Shown piece after piece: positions 36,385-44,982 of a stretch of DNA of 64,000 nt (position 1 is its first letter; every line of letters starts with the position of its first letter). A program made the translations under genes and the position numbers. Source of the stretch: Hymenobacter sp. J193 (GTDB lineage Bacteria > Bacteroidota > Bacteroidia > Cytophagales > Hymenobacteraceae); NCBI RefSeq assembly GCF_024700075.1, contig NZ_JAJONE010000001.1, positions 558,001 to 622,000 on the forward strand, written 5' to 3'. The notes below the pieces were generated by a model. It was given only the letters and a program-made list of their open reading frames with translations. It was not told where the DNA came from and searched no databases.

Positions 36385-37719
36385 ATGAAAAATAGCAACG
36401 TCTTCTTCTGGTCCCTGGTTGTGGCGCTGGGCGGCTTTCTGTTCGGCTTCGATACGGCCGTTATTTCCGGGGCCGAAAAAGCCATTCAGCAGCTCTGGGG
36501 CCTGAGTGCCGGCGAGCATGGCTTCACCATTGCCGTGGCCCTCATCGGCACGGTTATCGGCGCCATCTTCGGGGGCATTCCCTCCGATAAGCTGGGCCGC
36601 CGCCAGACGCTGATCTGGATTGCCGTGCTCTACTTCGTGTCGGCTCTGGGTGCGGCCCTCACCTCCAACTGGTATGCGTTTATGCTGTTCCGCTTCCTGG
36701 GCGGGCTGGGCGTGGGCGCTTCTTCGGTCACGGCGCCGCTGTATATTTCGGAGGTGGCCCCGGCCGCCCGGCGCGGGCAGATGGTGGCCATGTTCCAGTT
36801 CAACATCGTGTTTGGCATCCTGGCCGCCTACCTTTCCAACTACCTGCTCACGGGCGCCGGGGAGCAGGACTGGCGCTGGATGCTGGGCGTGCAGGTGGTG
36901 CCGGCCCTGGCGTTTTTCGGGCTGCTGTTCCGGGTGCCCGAAAGCCCCCGCTGGCTGCTCGGCCAGGGCCGCGTGGAGGAAGGCCGCGCCGTGCTGCGCC
37001 GCATCGACGCGGCCGGTGCCGATCAGCTGGTAACCGACATCCTCACCTCCAACGCGGCCGATGAGGCCGCCGGCGGCCGGTCGTTGTTTGCCCGCCAGCA
37101 CCGCGGACCCGTCATGCTAGCCGTGCTGTTTGCCTTGTTCAACCAGGTATCCGGCATCAACGCCATCATCTACTACGCCCCGCGCATCTTCGAAATGACG
37201 GGCCTGGGCAAAAGCTCCGCCCTGCTCTCCTCGGCCGGGCTGGGGCTGGTCAACTTCGCCTTCACCCTGCTGGCCCGCCGCGTCATCGACCAGTTTGGCC
37301 GTCGCAAGCTCATGCTCATCGGCTCGTTTGGCCTGATAGCCACGCTGGGTTTGGTGGCTTGGACGTTCTACACCGAAAACTTCCAGGCCCTGGGTGGTAT
37401 GCTGGTACCAGCTTTGCTGTTCGTCTACATTGCCTTTTTCGCCTTCTCGCAGGGGGCCGTTATCTGGGTGTTTATCTCCGAAATCTTCCCCAACACCGTT
37501 CGCGCCAAGGGCCAGGCTTTGGGCTCCAGCACGCACTGGGTGATGGCGGCCCTCATTGCCTTCACCTTCCCGTCCCTGGCCGAAAAGCTGGGCGGCGGCA
37601 ATACCTTCGCCTTTTTCTGCTCGATGATGGTGCTTCAGCTCCTTTTTGTGTGGCGCATGATGCCCGAAACCAAAGGCACCTCCCTGGAACACGTGGAGAA
37701 AACCCTCGTGCTGCACTAA
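36385..37719 (+). CDS. MFS sugar porter (inner-membrane fructose importer)
   Basis: The 444-residue, 12-TM protein carries sugar-porter signatures: GGFLFGFDTAVISGAEKAIQ in TM1, DKLGRRQ after TM2, RFLGGLGVGASSVTAPLYIS, then PESPRWLLGQGR at the end of TM6. NQVSGINAIIYYAPRIFEMT is in TM7 and PETKGTSLE at the C-terminus. It should move monosaccharide into the cytoplasm by proton symport. The fructokinase encoded next makes fructose the likely substrate, as for the MFS protein of the Bacteroides fructan locus. Confidence 0.92.
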   Translation: MKNSNVFFWSLVVALGGFLFGFDTAVISGAEKAIQQLWGLSAGEHGFTIAVALIGTVIGAIFGGIPSDKLGRRQTLIWIAVLYFVSALGAALTSNWYAFMLFRFLGGLGVGASSVTAPLYISEVAPAARRGQMVAMFQFNIVFGILAAYLSNYLLTGAGEQDWRWMLGVQVVPALAFFGLLFRVPESPRWLLGQGRVEEGRAVLRRIDAAGADQLVTDILTSNAADEAAGGRSLFARQHRGPVMLAVLFALFNQVSGINAIIYYAPRIFEMTGLGKSSALLSSAGLGLVNFAFTLLARRVIDQFGRRKLMLIGSFGLIATLGLVAWTFYTENFQALGGMLVPALLFVYIAFFAFSQGAVIWVFISEIFPNTVRAKGQALGSSTHWVMAALIAFTFPSLAEKLGGGNTFAFFCSMMVLQLLFVWRMMPETKGTSLEHVEKTLVLH

Positions 37720-37853
37720 CCGCCCGATTAGCCGCCAGAAGTGACCGTAGAAACTTTAGCTACCGTCACGCAAACCGTACCGGCGACTTTTACGCGGGCG
37801 CCTGCCGTCTCACCGCTGCTGATCCCTGATACTTTGTCCAAAGCCCTTTGCTG

Positions 37854-38768
37854 ATGACTTCCCGACTTCCCAACCTCGAAACGCCCTCCTTTGCCTGCTT
37901 TGGCGAAGTGCTCTGGGACGTGCTGCCCACCGGGCAGCAGCCCGGCGGTGCCCCCTTCAACGTGGCCGTACACCTGCGCCAGCTGGGCCTGCCCGCCAAC
38001 CTGATCAGCCGCGTGGGCGACGACGAGCTGGGCACTGAGCTGCTGGCCTTCATTGAAAGCAAACGCCTGCGCCTCGACTATGTGCAGCGCGGCCATACCC
38101 ACCTTACGGGCGTGGTGAAGGCCAACGTGGACGACGCCCACGAAGTTACCTACAAGATTGTGCAGCCCGTGGCCTGGGACTACATCCACTACGATGCCAC
38201 CCTCGAAGCCCTGGTCAGGGAGGCCGATGTATTCGTGTTCGGCTCTCTGGCTGCTCGCCAGGCCGGCACCCGCGAAACCCTCTACCGCCTGTTGGAGCAC
38301 GCTCGCTTCAAGGTCTTCGACGTAAACCTGCGCCCTCCGCACTATACCAAAGACGTGGTGCGGTACCTGCTCGAAAAGGCCGATATGGTGAAGCTCAATC
38401 ACCACGAGCTAACCGAAATTATGGCCTGGTTCAGTGAAGAAACCGATGAGGCCGCCGCCCTGCAGTGGCTGGCTGCCCGCTTCGGGCTGCAGGCCGTGTG
38501 CCTCACCAAAGGCGCCGACGGGGCCATCCTGTGGGCCAACAACCAGCTTTACTCGGCTCCCGGCGTGCCGGTAGCGGTTAAGGACACCATCGGCAGTGGC
38601 GACTCATTCCTGGCCGCTTTGCTGAAAGGCCTGCTGACCGGCCAGGAGCCCGGCGAGGCCCTGCGCTTCGCCTGCGCCACCGGCGCTCTGGTGGCTACCC
38701 ACGCCGGCGCCACCCCCACCTTCCAGGAAACCGACGTGCACGCCCTGCTGGCCGCGCAGCTGGTGTAA
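37854..38768 (+). CDS. PfkB family fructokinase
   Basis: The start is set at ATG 37854 (MTSRLPNLETPSFACFGEVL); a TTG two codons earlier is possible. The 304-residue ribokinase-fold enzyme has the substrate loop PGGAPFNVAVHLRQLGLPAN, ISRVGDDELG, and the PfkB signature 2 with catalytic Asp, DTIGSGDSFLAALLKG. NLRPPHYTKDVVRYLL is typical of fructokinases. It phosphorylates incoming fructose at the expense of ATP. It begins 134 bp after the porter and ends 13 bp before the GH32 gene. Confidence 0.92.
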   Translation: MTSRLPNLETPSFACFGEVLWDVLPTGQQPGGAPFNVAVHLRQLGLPANLISRVGDDELGTELLAFIESKRLRLDYVQRGHTHLTGVVKANVDDAHEVTYKIVQPVAWDYIHYDATLEALVREADVFVFGSLAARQAGTRETLYRLLEHARFKVFDVNLRPPHYTKDVVRYLLEKADMVKLNHHELTEIMAWFSEETDEAAALQWLAARFGLQAVCLTKGADGAILWANNQLYSAPGVPVAVKDTIGSGDSFLAALLKGLLTGQEPGEALRFACATGALVATHAGATPTFQETDVHALLAAQLV

Positions 38769-38781
38769 TCTCACCCACCCC

Positions 38782-40305
38782 ATGAACAAGTCCTTGTTAC
38801 TGGCCCTTGCGGCCCTGAGTATTGCTACTGCGGCCCCGGCGCAAACCGCCGCTCCCGCGCCACCGGCCACGCCCCAGTACCGCCCGGCCTACCACTTCTC
38901 CCCGGCCCGCATGTGGATGAACGACCCCAACGGCATGGTGTACCTCAATGGCACCTATCACCTGTTCTTCCAGCACTACCCCGAGGGCATGACCTGGGGA
39001 CCCATGCATTGGGGCCACGCCACCAGCCAGGATTTGGTGACCTGGAAAGAGTTGCCCATTGCCCTCTACCCCGATAAGCTGGGCATGATCTTCTCGGGCA
39101 GCGCCGTGGTGGACGCCAACAACACCGCCGGCTTCGGCAAAAACGCGCTGGTGGCTATTTTTACCCACCACAACCCCGACGAGGAAAAGAAAGGCACCGG
39201 GCGCCACCAGTACCAAAGCTTGGCTTACAGCCTCGACGAAGGCAAAACCTGGACGAAGTACGCCGGCAACCCCGTGCTGCCCAACCCCGGCATCCAGGAC
39301 TTCCGCGACCCCAAAGTGAGCTGGCACGAGGCCTCCCGGCAGTGGGTGATGACGCTGGCTACCAAAGACCGGATTACCTTCTACGGCTCACCCGACCTGA
39401 AAAACTGGACCAAGCTCAGCGAGTTTGGGGAGAAGCTGGGCGCCCACGGCGGCGTGTGGGAGTGCCCCGATTTGTTTCCGCTTACCCTGAACGGCAAAAC
39501 CCACTGGGTGCTGCTGGTGAGCATCAACCCCGGAGGGCCTAACGGGGGCTCGGCCACCCAGTACTTCGTGGGCCAGTTCGACGGCAAGACCTTCACGCCT
39601 GCCACCACCACCCAGAAGTGGATTGATTGGGGCAAGGACAACTACGCGGGCGTAACCTGGGGCAATACCGGTGCCCGCAAGCTCTTTCTGGGCTGGATGA
39701 GCAACTGGGAGTACGCCGAGAAGGTGCCCACTGCCCCCTGGCGCAGCGCCATGACGGCCCCGCGCGAGCTGGCCCTGCAGCAGGTAGGTGCCGAAACCTA
39801 CCTGACCTCGCGCACGGCCACGGAAATGGCCCGCCTGCTCCAGCCCAAGCCCGTAGAATTGAAAAAGCTGACGGTGAAGCCCGAGCTGCTGCTGACCGAG
39901 AAGCTACCCGCCCTTACGCCCCAGTTCCAGCTCAAGCTCACCACCAGGCAACTGACGGATATGACCCTGGTGCTGTCGAACGAGAAAGGGGAGGAGCTGC
40001 TGATTGGCTACGACCAGCAGCAAAACCAGTACTACATCGACCGCAGCAAGGCCGGCCTGACGGGCTTTAGCGACAAATTCCCCGGCCGCCACCCCGGCCC
40101 GCGCCTGGCCACCGCGCCCGGCGCCGACCTTACGCTGCTGTTCGACGCGGCGTCGGTGGAGCTGTTTGCCGATGGTGGGCTGACCACGATGACGGAAATC
40201 TTCTTCCTGAGCCAGCCCTTCAGCAAAATAGCCCTGCGCGCGCCCGGTGGCCTCACCGTGGATGCCCTCACGTACGCGCCCCTGGCCCTTAAAAAGGGGA
40301 AATAG
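38782..40305 (+). CDS. GH32 fructanase (levanase/inulinase/invertase type), secreted
   Basis: The 507-residue protein has a signal peptide ending near APAQ. The five-bladed propeller carries all three GH32 active-site motifs: WMNDPNG (residues 45-51, nucleophile D48), FRDP (D176, transition-state stabiliser) and WECPD (acid/base E227). FSGSAVV and the C-terminal beta-sandwich module are also present. It hydrolyses beta-fructosidic bonds in levan, inulin or sucrose, probably in the periplasm or at the surface. Exo or endo mode cannot be decided from sequence alone. It lies within the fructan operon. Confidence 0.95.
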   Translation: MNKSLLLALAALSIATAAPAQTAAPAPPATPQYRPAYHFSPARMWMNDPNGMVYLNGTYHLFFQHYPEGMTWGPMHWGHATSQDLVTWKELPIALYPDKLGMIFSGSAVVDANNTAGFGKNALVAIFTHHNPDEEKKGTGRHQYQSLAYSLDEGKTWTKYAGNPVLPNPGIQDFRDPKVSWHEASRQWVMTLATKDRITFYGSPDLKNWTKLSEFGEKLGAHGGVWECPDLFPLTLNGKTHWVLLVSINPGGPNGGSATQYFVGQFDGKTFTPATTTQKWIDWGKDNYAGVTWGNTGARKLFLGWMSNWEYAEKVPTAPWRSAMTAPRELALQQVGAETYLTSRTATEMARLLQPKPVELKKLTVKPELLLTEKLPALTPQFQLKLTTRQLTDMTLVLSNEKGEELLIGYDQQQNQYYIDRSKAGLTGFSDKFPGRHPGPRLATAPGADLTLLFDAASVELFADGGLTTMTEIFFLSQPFSKIALRAPGGLTVDALTYAPLALKKGK

Positions 40306-40353
40306 CCGCTTGCCGGTCGGCCTGCTGCGTCCCCGCAACTTCTTCTTCGACTC

Positions 40354-41106
40354 ATGACGTTTTCTCACTTGCCCGGCCGGGTACTCCTGGCCGCCGGGCT
40401 GCTGTTGGCTGCCTGCCAGGAAAAAGATCCGGCCCAGCCCAAGCCGCCCGTCACCGATCCTAGCAAAAACCTGGTGTGCACACCCGGGGCCGAGCGCACC
40501 GATTACAGCATCTTCCCGAAAGGCTCCGACGGCGTGGGGGTGGGCGACGTGATGCCTTATTTCGATGAAGCTTCCGGCACCATGTACATCTACTACCTGA
40601 AGGATGTGTGGAGCGACGCCACCAACCAGCGCCACCCCTGGTACGGCTACCAGACCACCGACTTCCGGCAGTACACGGAGCTGCCGGCCGGCGAGTTGCT
40701 GGCTTCCGCCGCCGCCGACTGCGCCCAGGACCGCGCCATCGGGACGGGCAGCGTGCAGGAGCTGAACGGCACGTACTACGCCTTCTACACCGGCCACAAC
40801 CCCAACTCCGCCAACTGCGGCCACCGCAAAGAGGGCATCATGCTGGCCACCGCGCCCGGCCCGGCCCAGAGGTTCACCAAGAATCCGGCCTTCACCACAC
40901 TCTACGTGCCCAAGGGTCAGGGCTTCGACGAGAATGACAACTTCCGCGACCCGTATGTGTACCTGAACGGCGAAACCAAGCAGTACGACATGCTGGTGGC
41001 CGCCCGCCAGAACAACCGGGGCGTGGTGATGAAGTACACCTCGACCGACTTGCTGACCTGGAGCTACCAGGGCATCCTTTACGACGGGGGAGCAGCAGCT
41101 ACGTGA
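40354..41106 (+). CDS. GH32-like fructan-active lipoprotein, N-terminal part (frameshifted)
   Basis: The 250 codons start with a lipoprotein signal (MTFSHLPGRVLLAAGLLLAA, Cys21). They form the first blades of a GH32/GH43-type propeller, with VGVGDVMPYFDEASGTMYIY (candidate nucleophile Asp65) and DNFRDPYVYLNGETKQYDML (Asp199 of the RDP motif). The frame closes at 41106 just before the acid/base region. Inserting one G in the G5 run at 41087-41091 gives YDGGSSSYVMLECPQLF and joins it to the next frame. A lipid anchor suggests a surface enzyme or binding protein acting on long fructans, as with the surface levanase of Bacteroides. Confidence 0.8.
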   Translation: MTFSHLPGRVLLAAGLLLAACQEKDPAQPKPPVTDPSKNLVCTPGAERTDYSIFPKGSDGVGVGDVMPYFDEASGTMYIYYLKDVWSDATNQRHPWYGYQTTDFRQYTELPAGELLASAAADCAQDRAIGTGSVQELNGTYYAFYTGHNPNSANCGHRKEGIMLATAPGPAQRFTKNPAFTTLYVPKGQGFDENDNFRDPYVYLNGETKQYDMLVAARQNNRGVVMKYTSTDLLTWSYQGILYDGGAAAT

Positions 41107-41960
41107 TGCTGGAGTGTCCGCAGTTGTTCAAAATCGGCAGCACCTACTACCTCACGTTCTCCGATATCAGCACCCGCAACTTCCACTACCGCAAAAGCGC
41201 CTCGCCCGCCGGCCCCTGGAGCCCACCCACCGGCACGGAGCGGGTAGACGGCAGCGGCCTGTACGCGGCCAAAGTGCTGAACAACACCGTTACCGGCAAA
41301 AACTACCTCATTGGCTGGGTGAACCGCTACCAGAACAACCAGGATGGCGGCAGCTGGTGGTGGGGCGGCAACCTAGTGACGCACGAGTTGGTGCAAACCG
41401 CCAACGGCGACCTGACCGTGCAGCTGCTGCCCGCCCTCAAAACCTACCTCGAAGCCCAGACCGAACCACTGGTGCGCGTGAGCCGCACGGCCACTGCTGC
41501 TCGCCCCGACTCCAGCACCTATGTGCTGGCCGGCCCCACCAACGGCCCGCTGGCCAACGTGCTGTTCAAGCCCCTGAGCCTGACGCGCTACAAAATCAGC
41601 GCTACCGTCTCGTACACCGACGCGGCCAACGACTTCGGCTTTATGCTGGGCGCCTGCGACGGCACCAACGAGTTCTACAGCCTGCGCTTCGTGCCCAGCC
41701 AGAACCGCTTCAGCTTCGACCGCACCAACCGGAATAGCCTCAACCCCGGCACCTCCGCAGTGGCCGATGTGCCGTTCCCGATGCAGCCCAACACCCCGTA
41801 CTCGGTGGATATTGTGCAGGAAAACTCGGTGGTGGTGGTGTACCTAAATGGCGTCGCGGCCCTGTCGTCGCGCATCTATAAGGCCCCGCGCACTTCCTGG
41901 GGCATTTTCGCCGATAAGAGCACGGCCACTTTCCGCAACCTCACCGTCACGAAACCCTAG
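41103..41960 (+). CDS. GH32-like fructan-active lipoprotein, C-terminal part (frameshifted)
   Basis: These 285 codons continue the preceding gene. They begin with MLECPQLFKIGSTYYLTFSD, which holds the GH32 acid/base Glu of the ECP motif, and the rest of the propeller (YLIGWVNRYQNNQDGGSWWW). A C-terminal beta-sandwich follows (residues about 140-285, with YKISATVSYTDAANDFGFML, then PYSVDIVQENSVVVVYLNGV), resembling the C-terminal module (DUF4975-like, from memory) of Bacteroidota GH32 proteins. No signal or independent start context is present. The whole gene is 40354-41960. Confidence 0.78.
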   Translation: MMLECPQLFKIGSTYYLTFSDISTRNFHYRKSASPAGPWSPPTGTERVDGSGLYAAKVLNNTVTGKNYLIGWVNRYQNNQDGGSWWWGGNLVTHELVQTANGDLTVQLLPALKTYLEAQTEPLVRVSRTATAARPDSSTYVLAGPTNGPLANVLFKPLSLTRYKISATVSYTDAANDFGFMLGACDGTNEFYSLRFVPSQNRFSFDRTNRNSLNPGTSAVADVPFPMQPNTPYSVDIVQENSVVVVYLNGVAALSSRIYKAPRTSWGIFADKSTATFRNLTVTKP

Positions 41961-42070
41961 TCTGCGCCGCCGGCCGGCTCCCGCTTTTCTTGGACTGCCG
42001 CTCCGCGCTTAAAAGCGCGGCCGGGCTCGTCTTGCCTTTTCTTTTCACCCTTCATCCTCCCTTCTCTCCC

Positions 42071-43264
42071 ATGAAAAAAACCTTTACTCTCGCCGTGGCG
42101 GCTGCGCTGGCTGTCGCTTCCTTCAGCGCCCGGGCGCAGACTATTGCTGTGGATGGTGTGCTGTCGGCCACTGAAATCAGCTCCTCGGGCTACCAGCTGC
42201 TGGGGCGCTACACCAACCCCCACAGCTTCGGCGACGCCGGCCTGCTGGCCCTCTACGCCACTGCCGATGCCACCAACGTGTACTTCTTCCTGGCCGGCAC
42301 CCTGGAAACCGATGGCTCCCCGGGCACACTCAATCACGTGCGCAACTCCCTGCAGCTGTACGTAGCCCGCCCCGGCGTGACGGCCGTGCCGGTGGGCACC
42401 GCTCTGCCCGAGCCCGCCGCCAGTACGCCCATTACCTCCTTCAAGCGTGTATCGGCCAAGCTGGATTTGCCCGGTGACTTCGCCATTGGCGTGAAGGGCA
42501 ACGACATGGCTGGCCAAGTACAGGTAGATGGCGTGGTGTACCGCGCCGGTTCGCCGGCTACGGCTGCAACCAAGCCTCTCAACGCCAGCGGCGTGAACGT
42601 GCTGACGGGGCTGCCCGTCGCCATTAGCCCGGCCCAGGCCACGGGCGTGTATGCGCTGTTTGCCAATACCGTAGTGGCATTTCGCAACAGCACCCGCCTG
42701 TCTACCAACCCCGGCACGGCCACCCAAGGCGGCGCCGGCTCTACCGGCCTCGAAATTTCCATGAGCCGCGCCAGCTTGGGCTTGCCGGCTGCCGGTGGTG
42801 CGCTAGAAGTGTTTGCCCTCCAGAATAATGCCGACGGGGACTTTTTCTCCAGTGACATTATCCCTCAGTACACTGCGCCCGCTACCGGCGCCGACGGCAA
42901 CGGCAGCCTCCAGCACAGCCCAGACTTTACGGCCATTGCGGGCCGCCAAGCCGCTACCTTGCAGCTCACCGCCACCGGCGTATTAGGCACCAAAGCCGCC
43001 GCCGAAGCGGCCGTGGCCCTGCGCGTATATCCAAACCCTGGCGTGGGCCAAACTACAGTCGCTTACCAGGTAAAGACTACGGCCCAGACCAGCGTGGTGC
43101 TCACCGACCTGCTGGGCCGAACCATCCGCGTCCTCGATAATGGTGTGAAGGCACCAGGAACGCACGCCACCCGCATCAGTACTGCTGATGTAGTTGCGGG
43201 CACCTACCTGATGCGTGTGCAGGTAGGTAGCCTAGTGGTTGTGCGGAAAGTGATGCTGATGTAA
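42071..43264 (+). CDS. T9SS type A sorting-domain protein of the fructan locus
   Basis: From ATG 42071 (MKKTFTLAVAAALAVASFSA) this 397-residue protein has a signal peptide and a beta-rich body of about 300 residues without recognised catalytic motifs (TIAVDGVLSATEISSSGYQL, LALYATADATNVYFFLAGTL). The C-terminal type A sorting domain of type IX secretion carries ALRVYPNPGVGQTTVAYQV, SVVLTDLLGRTIRVLDNG and GTYLMRVQVGSLVVVRKVML. It is the last gene of the operon. It holds the place that SusE/SusF-like glycan-binding proteins occupy in other loci, so fructan binding at the surface is a reasonable guess. Confidence 0.85.
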   Translation: MKKTFTLAVAAALAVASFSARAQTIAVDGVLSATEISSSGYQLLGRYTNPHSFGDAGLLALYATADATNVYFFLAGTLETDGSPGTLNHVRNSLQLYVARPGVTAVPVGTALPEPAASTPITSFKRVSAKLDLPGDFAIGVKGNDMAGQVQVDGVVYRAGSPATAATKPLNASGVNVLTGLPVAISPAQATGVYALFANTVVAFRNSTRLSTNPGTATQGGAGSTGLEISMSRASLGLPAAGGALEVFALQNNADGDFFSSDIIPQYTAPATGADGNGSLQHSPDFTAIAGRQAATLQLTATGVLGTKAAAEAAVALRVYPNPGVGQTTVAYQVKTTAQTSVVLTDLLGRTIRVLDNGVKAPGTHATRISTADVVAGTYLMRVQVGSLVVVRKVMLM

Positions 43265-43290
43265 GCTGCTTATTTATAGTTGTTTTTGTG

Positions 43291-43347
43291 GGTGGCTGGT
43301 ACCAGGAACTGTTGTTACAAATGACTCCTGGCACCGGCCACCTTTTT
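43291..43347 (+). terminator. Rho-independent terminator of the fructan operon
   Basis: A 17-bp stem (43291-43307 with 43326-43342, two non-Watson-Crick positions) is followed immediately by five T. It lies 26 bp after the last gene of the locus. Confidence 0.85.
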
Positions 43348-43657
43348 CGTTCTCTTCCTACCCATTCCAAAATTCCCATGAGGATCCATTGCTGCCTGCC
43401 CGGATATGCTCCTTTTCCTGAACCGCGCCAACAGGGCCCTGATAGTCCCTACAACCTGCGCCTTGGAAGCGGTCGAGTTCAATAAACTGGTTCAGTTAGC
43501 TAAGTACAGAAAACCCTTTCCGGTGGATGAGTTTCGTGAACTCCTCAAACGCAGGGTTTGCTCCACTTTACCGGCGTATTTTGGGTTTCTTATTTCAGCA
43601 AAACGAGGATTTACCCACTGTCTGATATCTTGTAGAAGACGACCTTCTTTTGACTTT

Positions 43658-44035
43658 ATGAAACACATTGAGGCTGATTTCTATAGTGGATATGAGGGGG
43701 AAGATGAGCTAGTCTTTACACTGGTAGGCCCTTCCAGCGGTTCTATCAATGTGTGGAATGGTTTCTTCGATGACGTTTTCGAGGCTATTCCACCGGGGCC
43801 GCAGGGGATGTGGGAAGGGTTGCTACTACCGTACCATCTGCTGCAGGGCTGCTGGGGCTTCCACGAAGAGGAAATGATTGTTGAGGATTTGCCCTTGTTC
43901 GCAGCTCAGTTGGCTGCTATCGATGTGTCCCGCTTCCGGTTACAGCCGAAAACGGGCCTTTTCCACGAGGTACTGCAAGCACTGGTTCACCAGGCCATTA
44001 CGGACGGAGGTGAGCTGCGTCTTTCTCGCTTTTGA
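43658..44035 (+). CDS. Hypothetical protein
   Basis: The start is uncertain. ATG 43658 (MKHIEADFYSGYEGEDELVF) gives a coherent acidic 125-residue protein. The frame is open to 43406, but that portion is Arg/Cys-rich and reads like non-coding sequence. A TTCTTTTG box just upstream resembles the -7 promoter element. The protein has an immunity- or SMI1-like look (WNGFFDDVFEAIPPGPQGMW, HEEEMIVEDLPLFAAQLAAI) but no diagnostic motif. It is followed 66 bp later by another small unknown gene on the same strand. The 393 bp before it contain the fructan-operon terminator and nothing else I could support. Confidence 0.55.
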   Translation: MKHIEADFYSGYEGEDELVFTLVGPSSGSINVWNGFFDDVFEAIPPGPQGMWEGLLLPYHLLQGCWGFHEEEMIVEDLPLFAAQLAAIDVSRFRLQPKTGLFHEVLQALVHQAITDGGELRLSRF

Positions 44036-44101
44036 CTGTCCTGCTAAACGGTCGGAAGATTAACGAGCCTTTTACTTTAGCGTTAACCCCTACTGCCTTT
44101 T

Positions 44102-44521
44102 ATGCCTCCTTACGTCCATAAACGCTTTCGGCGTTTGGCCGCCTACACAAGCTATGAAGCCCGTGATACTTTCCCTTTTCGGCAATTGCTATGTACTCCG
44201 TTGACGGCGCAGTATTCTACTTTTTTGCGCGGTCCGTCTTTCGAGGGGATACATAGCATTAATCTCTACCTAACAAGTCTCCCTCCGGAGGACGGGCGGG
44301 TAGAGAAAACGGTCATAGGGTATCTCGACTACTATCTGTTAGTTGATTTTCATCTAGTGGCACGTCTGGCGACGGACCAAGAGCGCCAACAGTATTTGCT
44401 GACCCGTATTCAGGAGGGAGTACGTCAGTTCGTTCAACAGGAGGGCTGGGAGATGGTACGCTTTCAACGGGCCTATGAGGCGTGTATAGCGGCCGAATTA
44501 CCCGTAGAGATACGCTATTAG
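44102..44521 (+). CDS. Hypothetical protein
   Basis: The 139-residue protein starts at ATG 44102, 21 bp after TACTTTAG (44073-44080), a near match to the Bacteroidota -7 box. It has no signal peptide or TM segment. The mid-part alternates strands (VEKTVIGYLDYYLLVDFHLV) and the last third is a helix rich in Gln and Arg (RQQYLLTRIQEGVRQFVQQE). I do not recognise the family. It is a lone gene before the defence island. Confidence 0.62.
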   Translation: MPPYVHKRFRRLAAYTSYEARDTFPFRQLLCTPLTAQYSTFLRGPSFEGIHSINLYLTSLPPEDGRVEKTVIGYLDYYLLVDFHLVARLATDQERQQYLLTRIQEGVRQFVQQEGWEMVRFQRAYEACIAAELPVEIRY

Positions 44522-44982
44522 CTGACTTCGTTTGTGTTAAATTAAACGGTGGTTCAAGTAGCCACTTATTCCGGTTAAGGGCTGAAACCACGCTGATGGA
44601 GCCAGATTTGGCTTACAATTCCTATCCAGAATCGAGTAATGTACGTGTCCAAAAAGGGTGCGAAAAACGCCCCCGAAAAACACGGTTTTCGGGGGCGTTT
44701 TGGCATCTGGTGAAAGTGACTGAAAAGGGGTCGGTTTTAGGACAGTAAATCTGAAAGTATTCACTTATTCCTCAAGCACATCATTACGTAATTAGAGAAG
44801 TAGTTAAATAACCATTACAAGCGGAGCGTTGACCGACTCATAAGAGCATACTCCCAGATAGCGCCACCTGTCTGGAGTTTTTAATATTCTGTATCGTTAT
44901 ATTAAATGCAGACTTCTGATGAACAACTTTCTGGCGGGGAGATAGAGCAATGCTCGTAGCAGCTCCCAAATAACATTGGTAG
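44522..44982. other. Intergenic region with hairpin
   Basis: This 461-bp stretch separates the small unknown gene from umuC. It holds the strong hairpin at 44664-44701 and, at the far end, a small perfect hairpin (44977-44983/44987-44993) overlapping the umuC stop. The rest is AT-rich with no gene seen. Confidence 0.5.
44664..44701. terminator. Bidirectional rho-independent terminator
   Basis: A perfect 16-bp inverted repeat (AAAACGCCCCCGAAAA and its complement) surrounds a 6-nt loop, with A and T ends on either side. It can end the upstream plus-strand gene and transcripts reading out of umuC on the minus strand. Confidence 0.88.
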
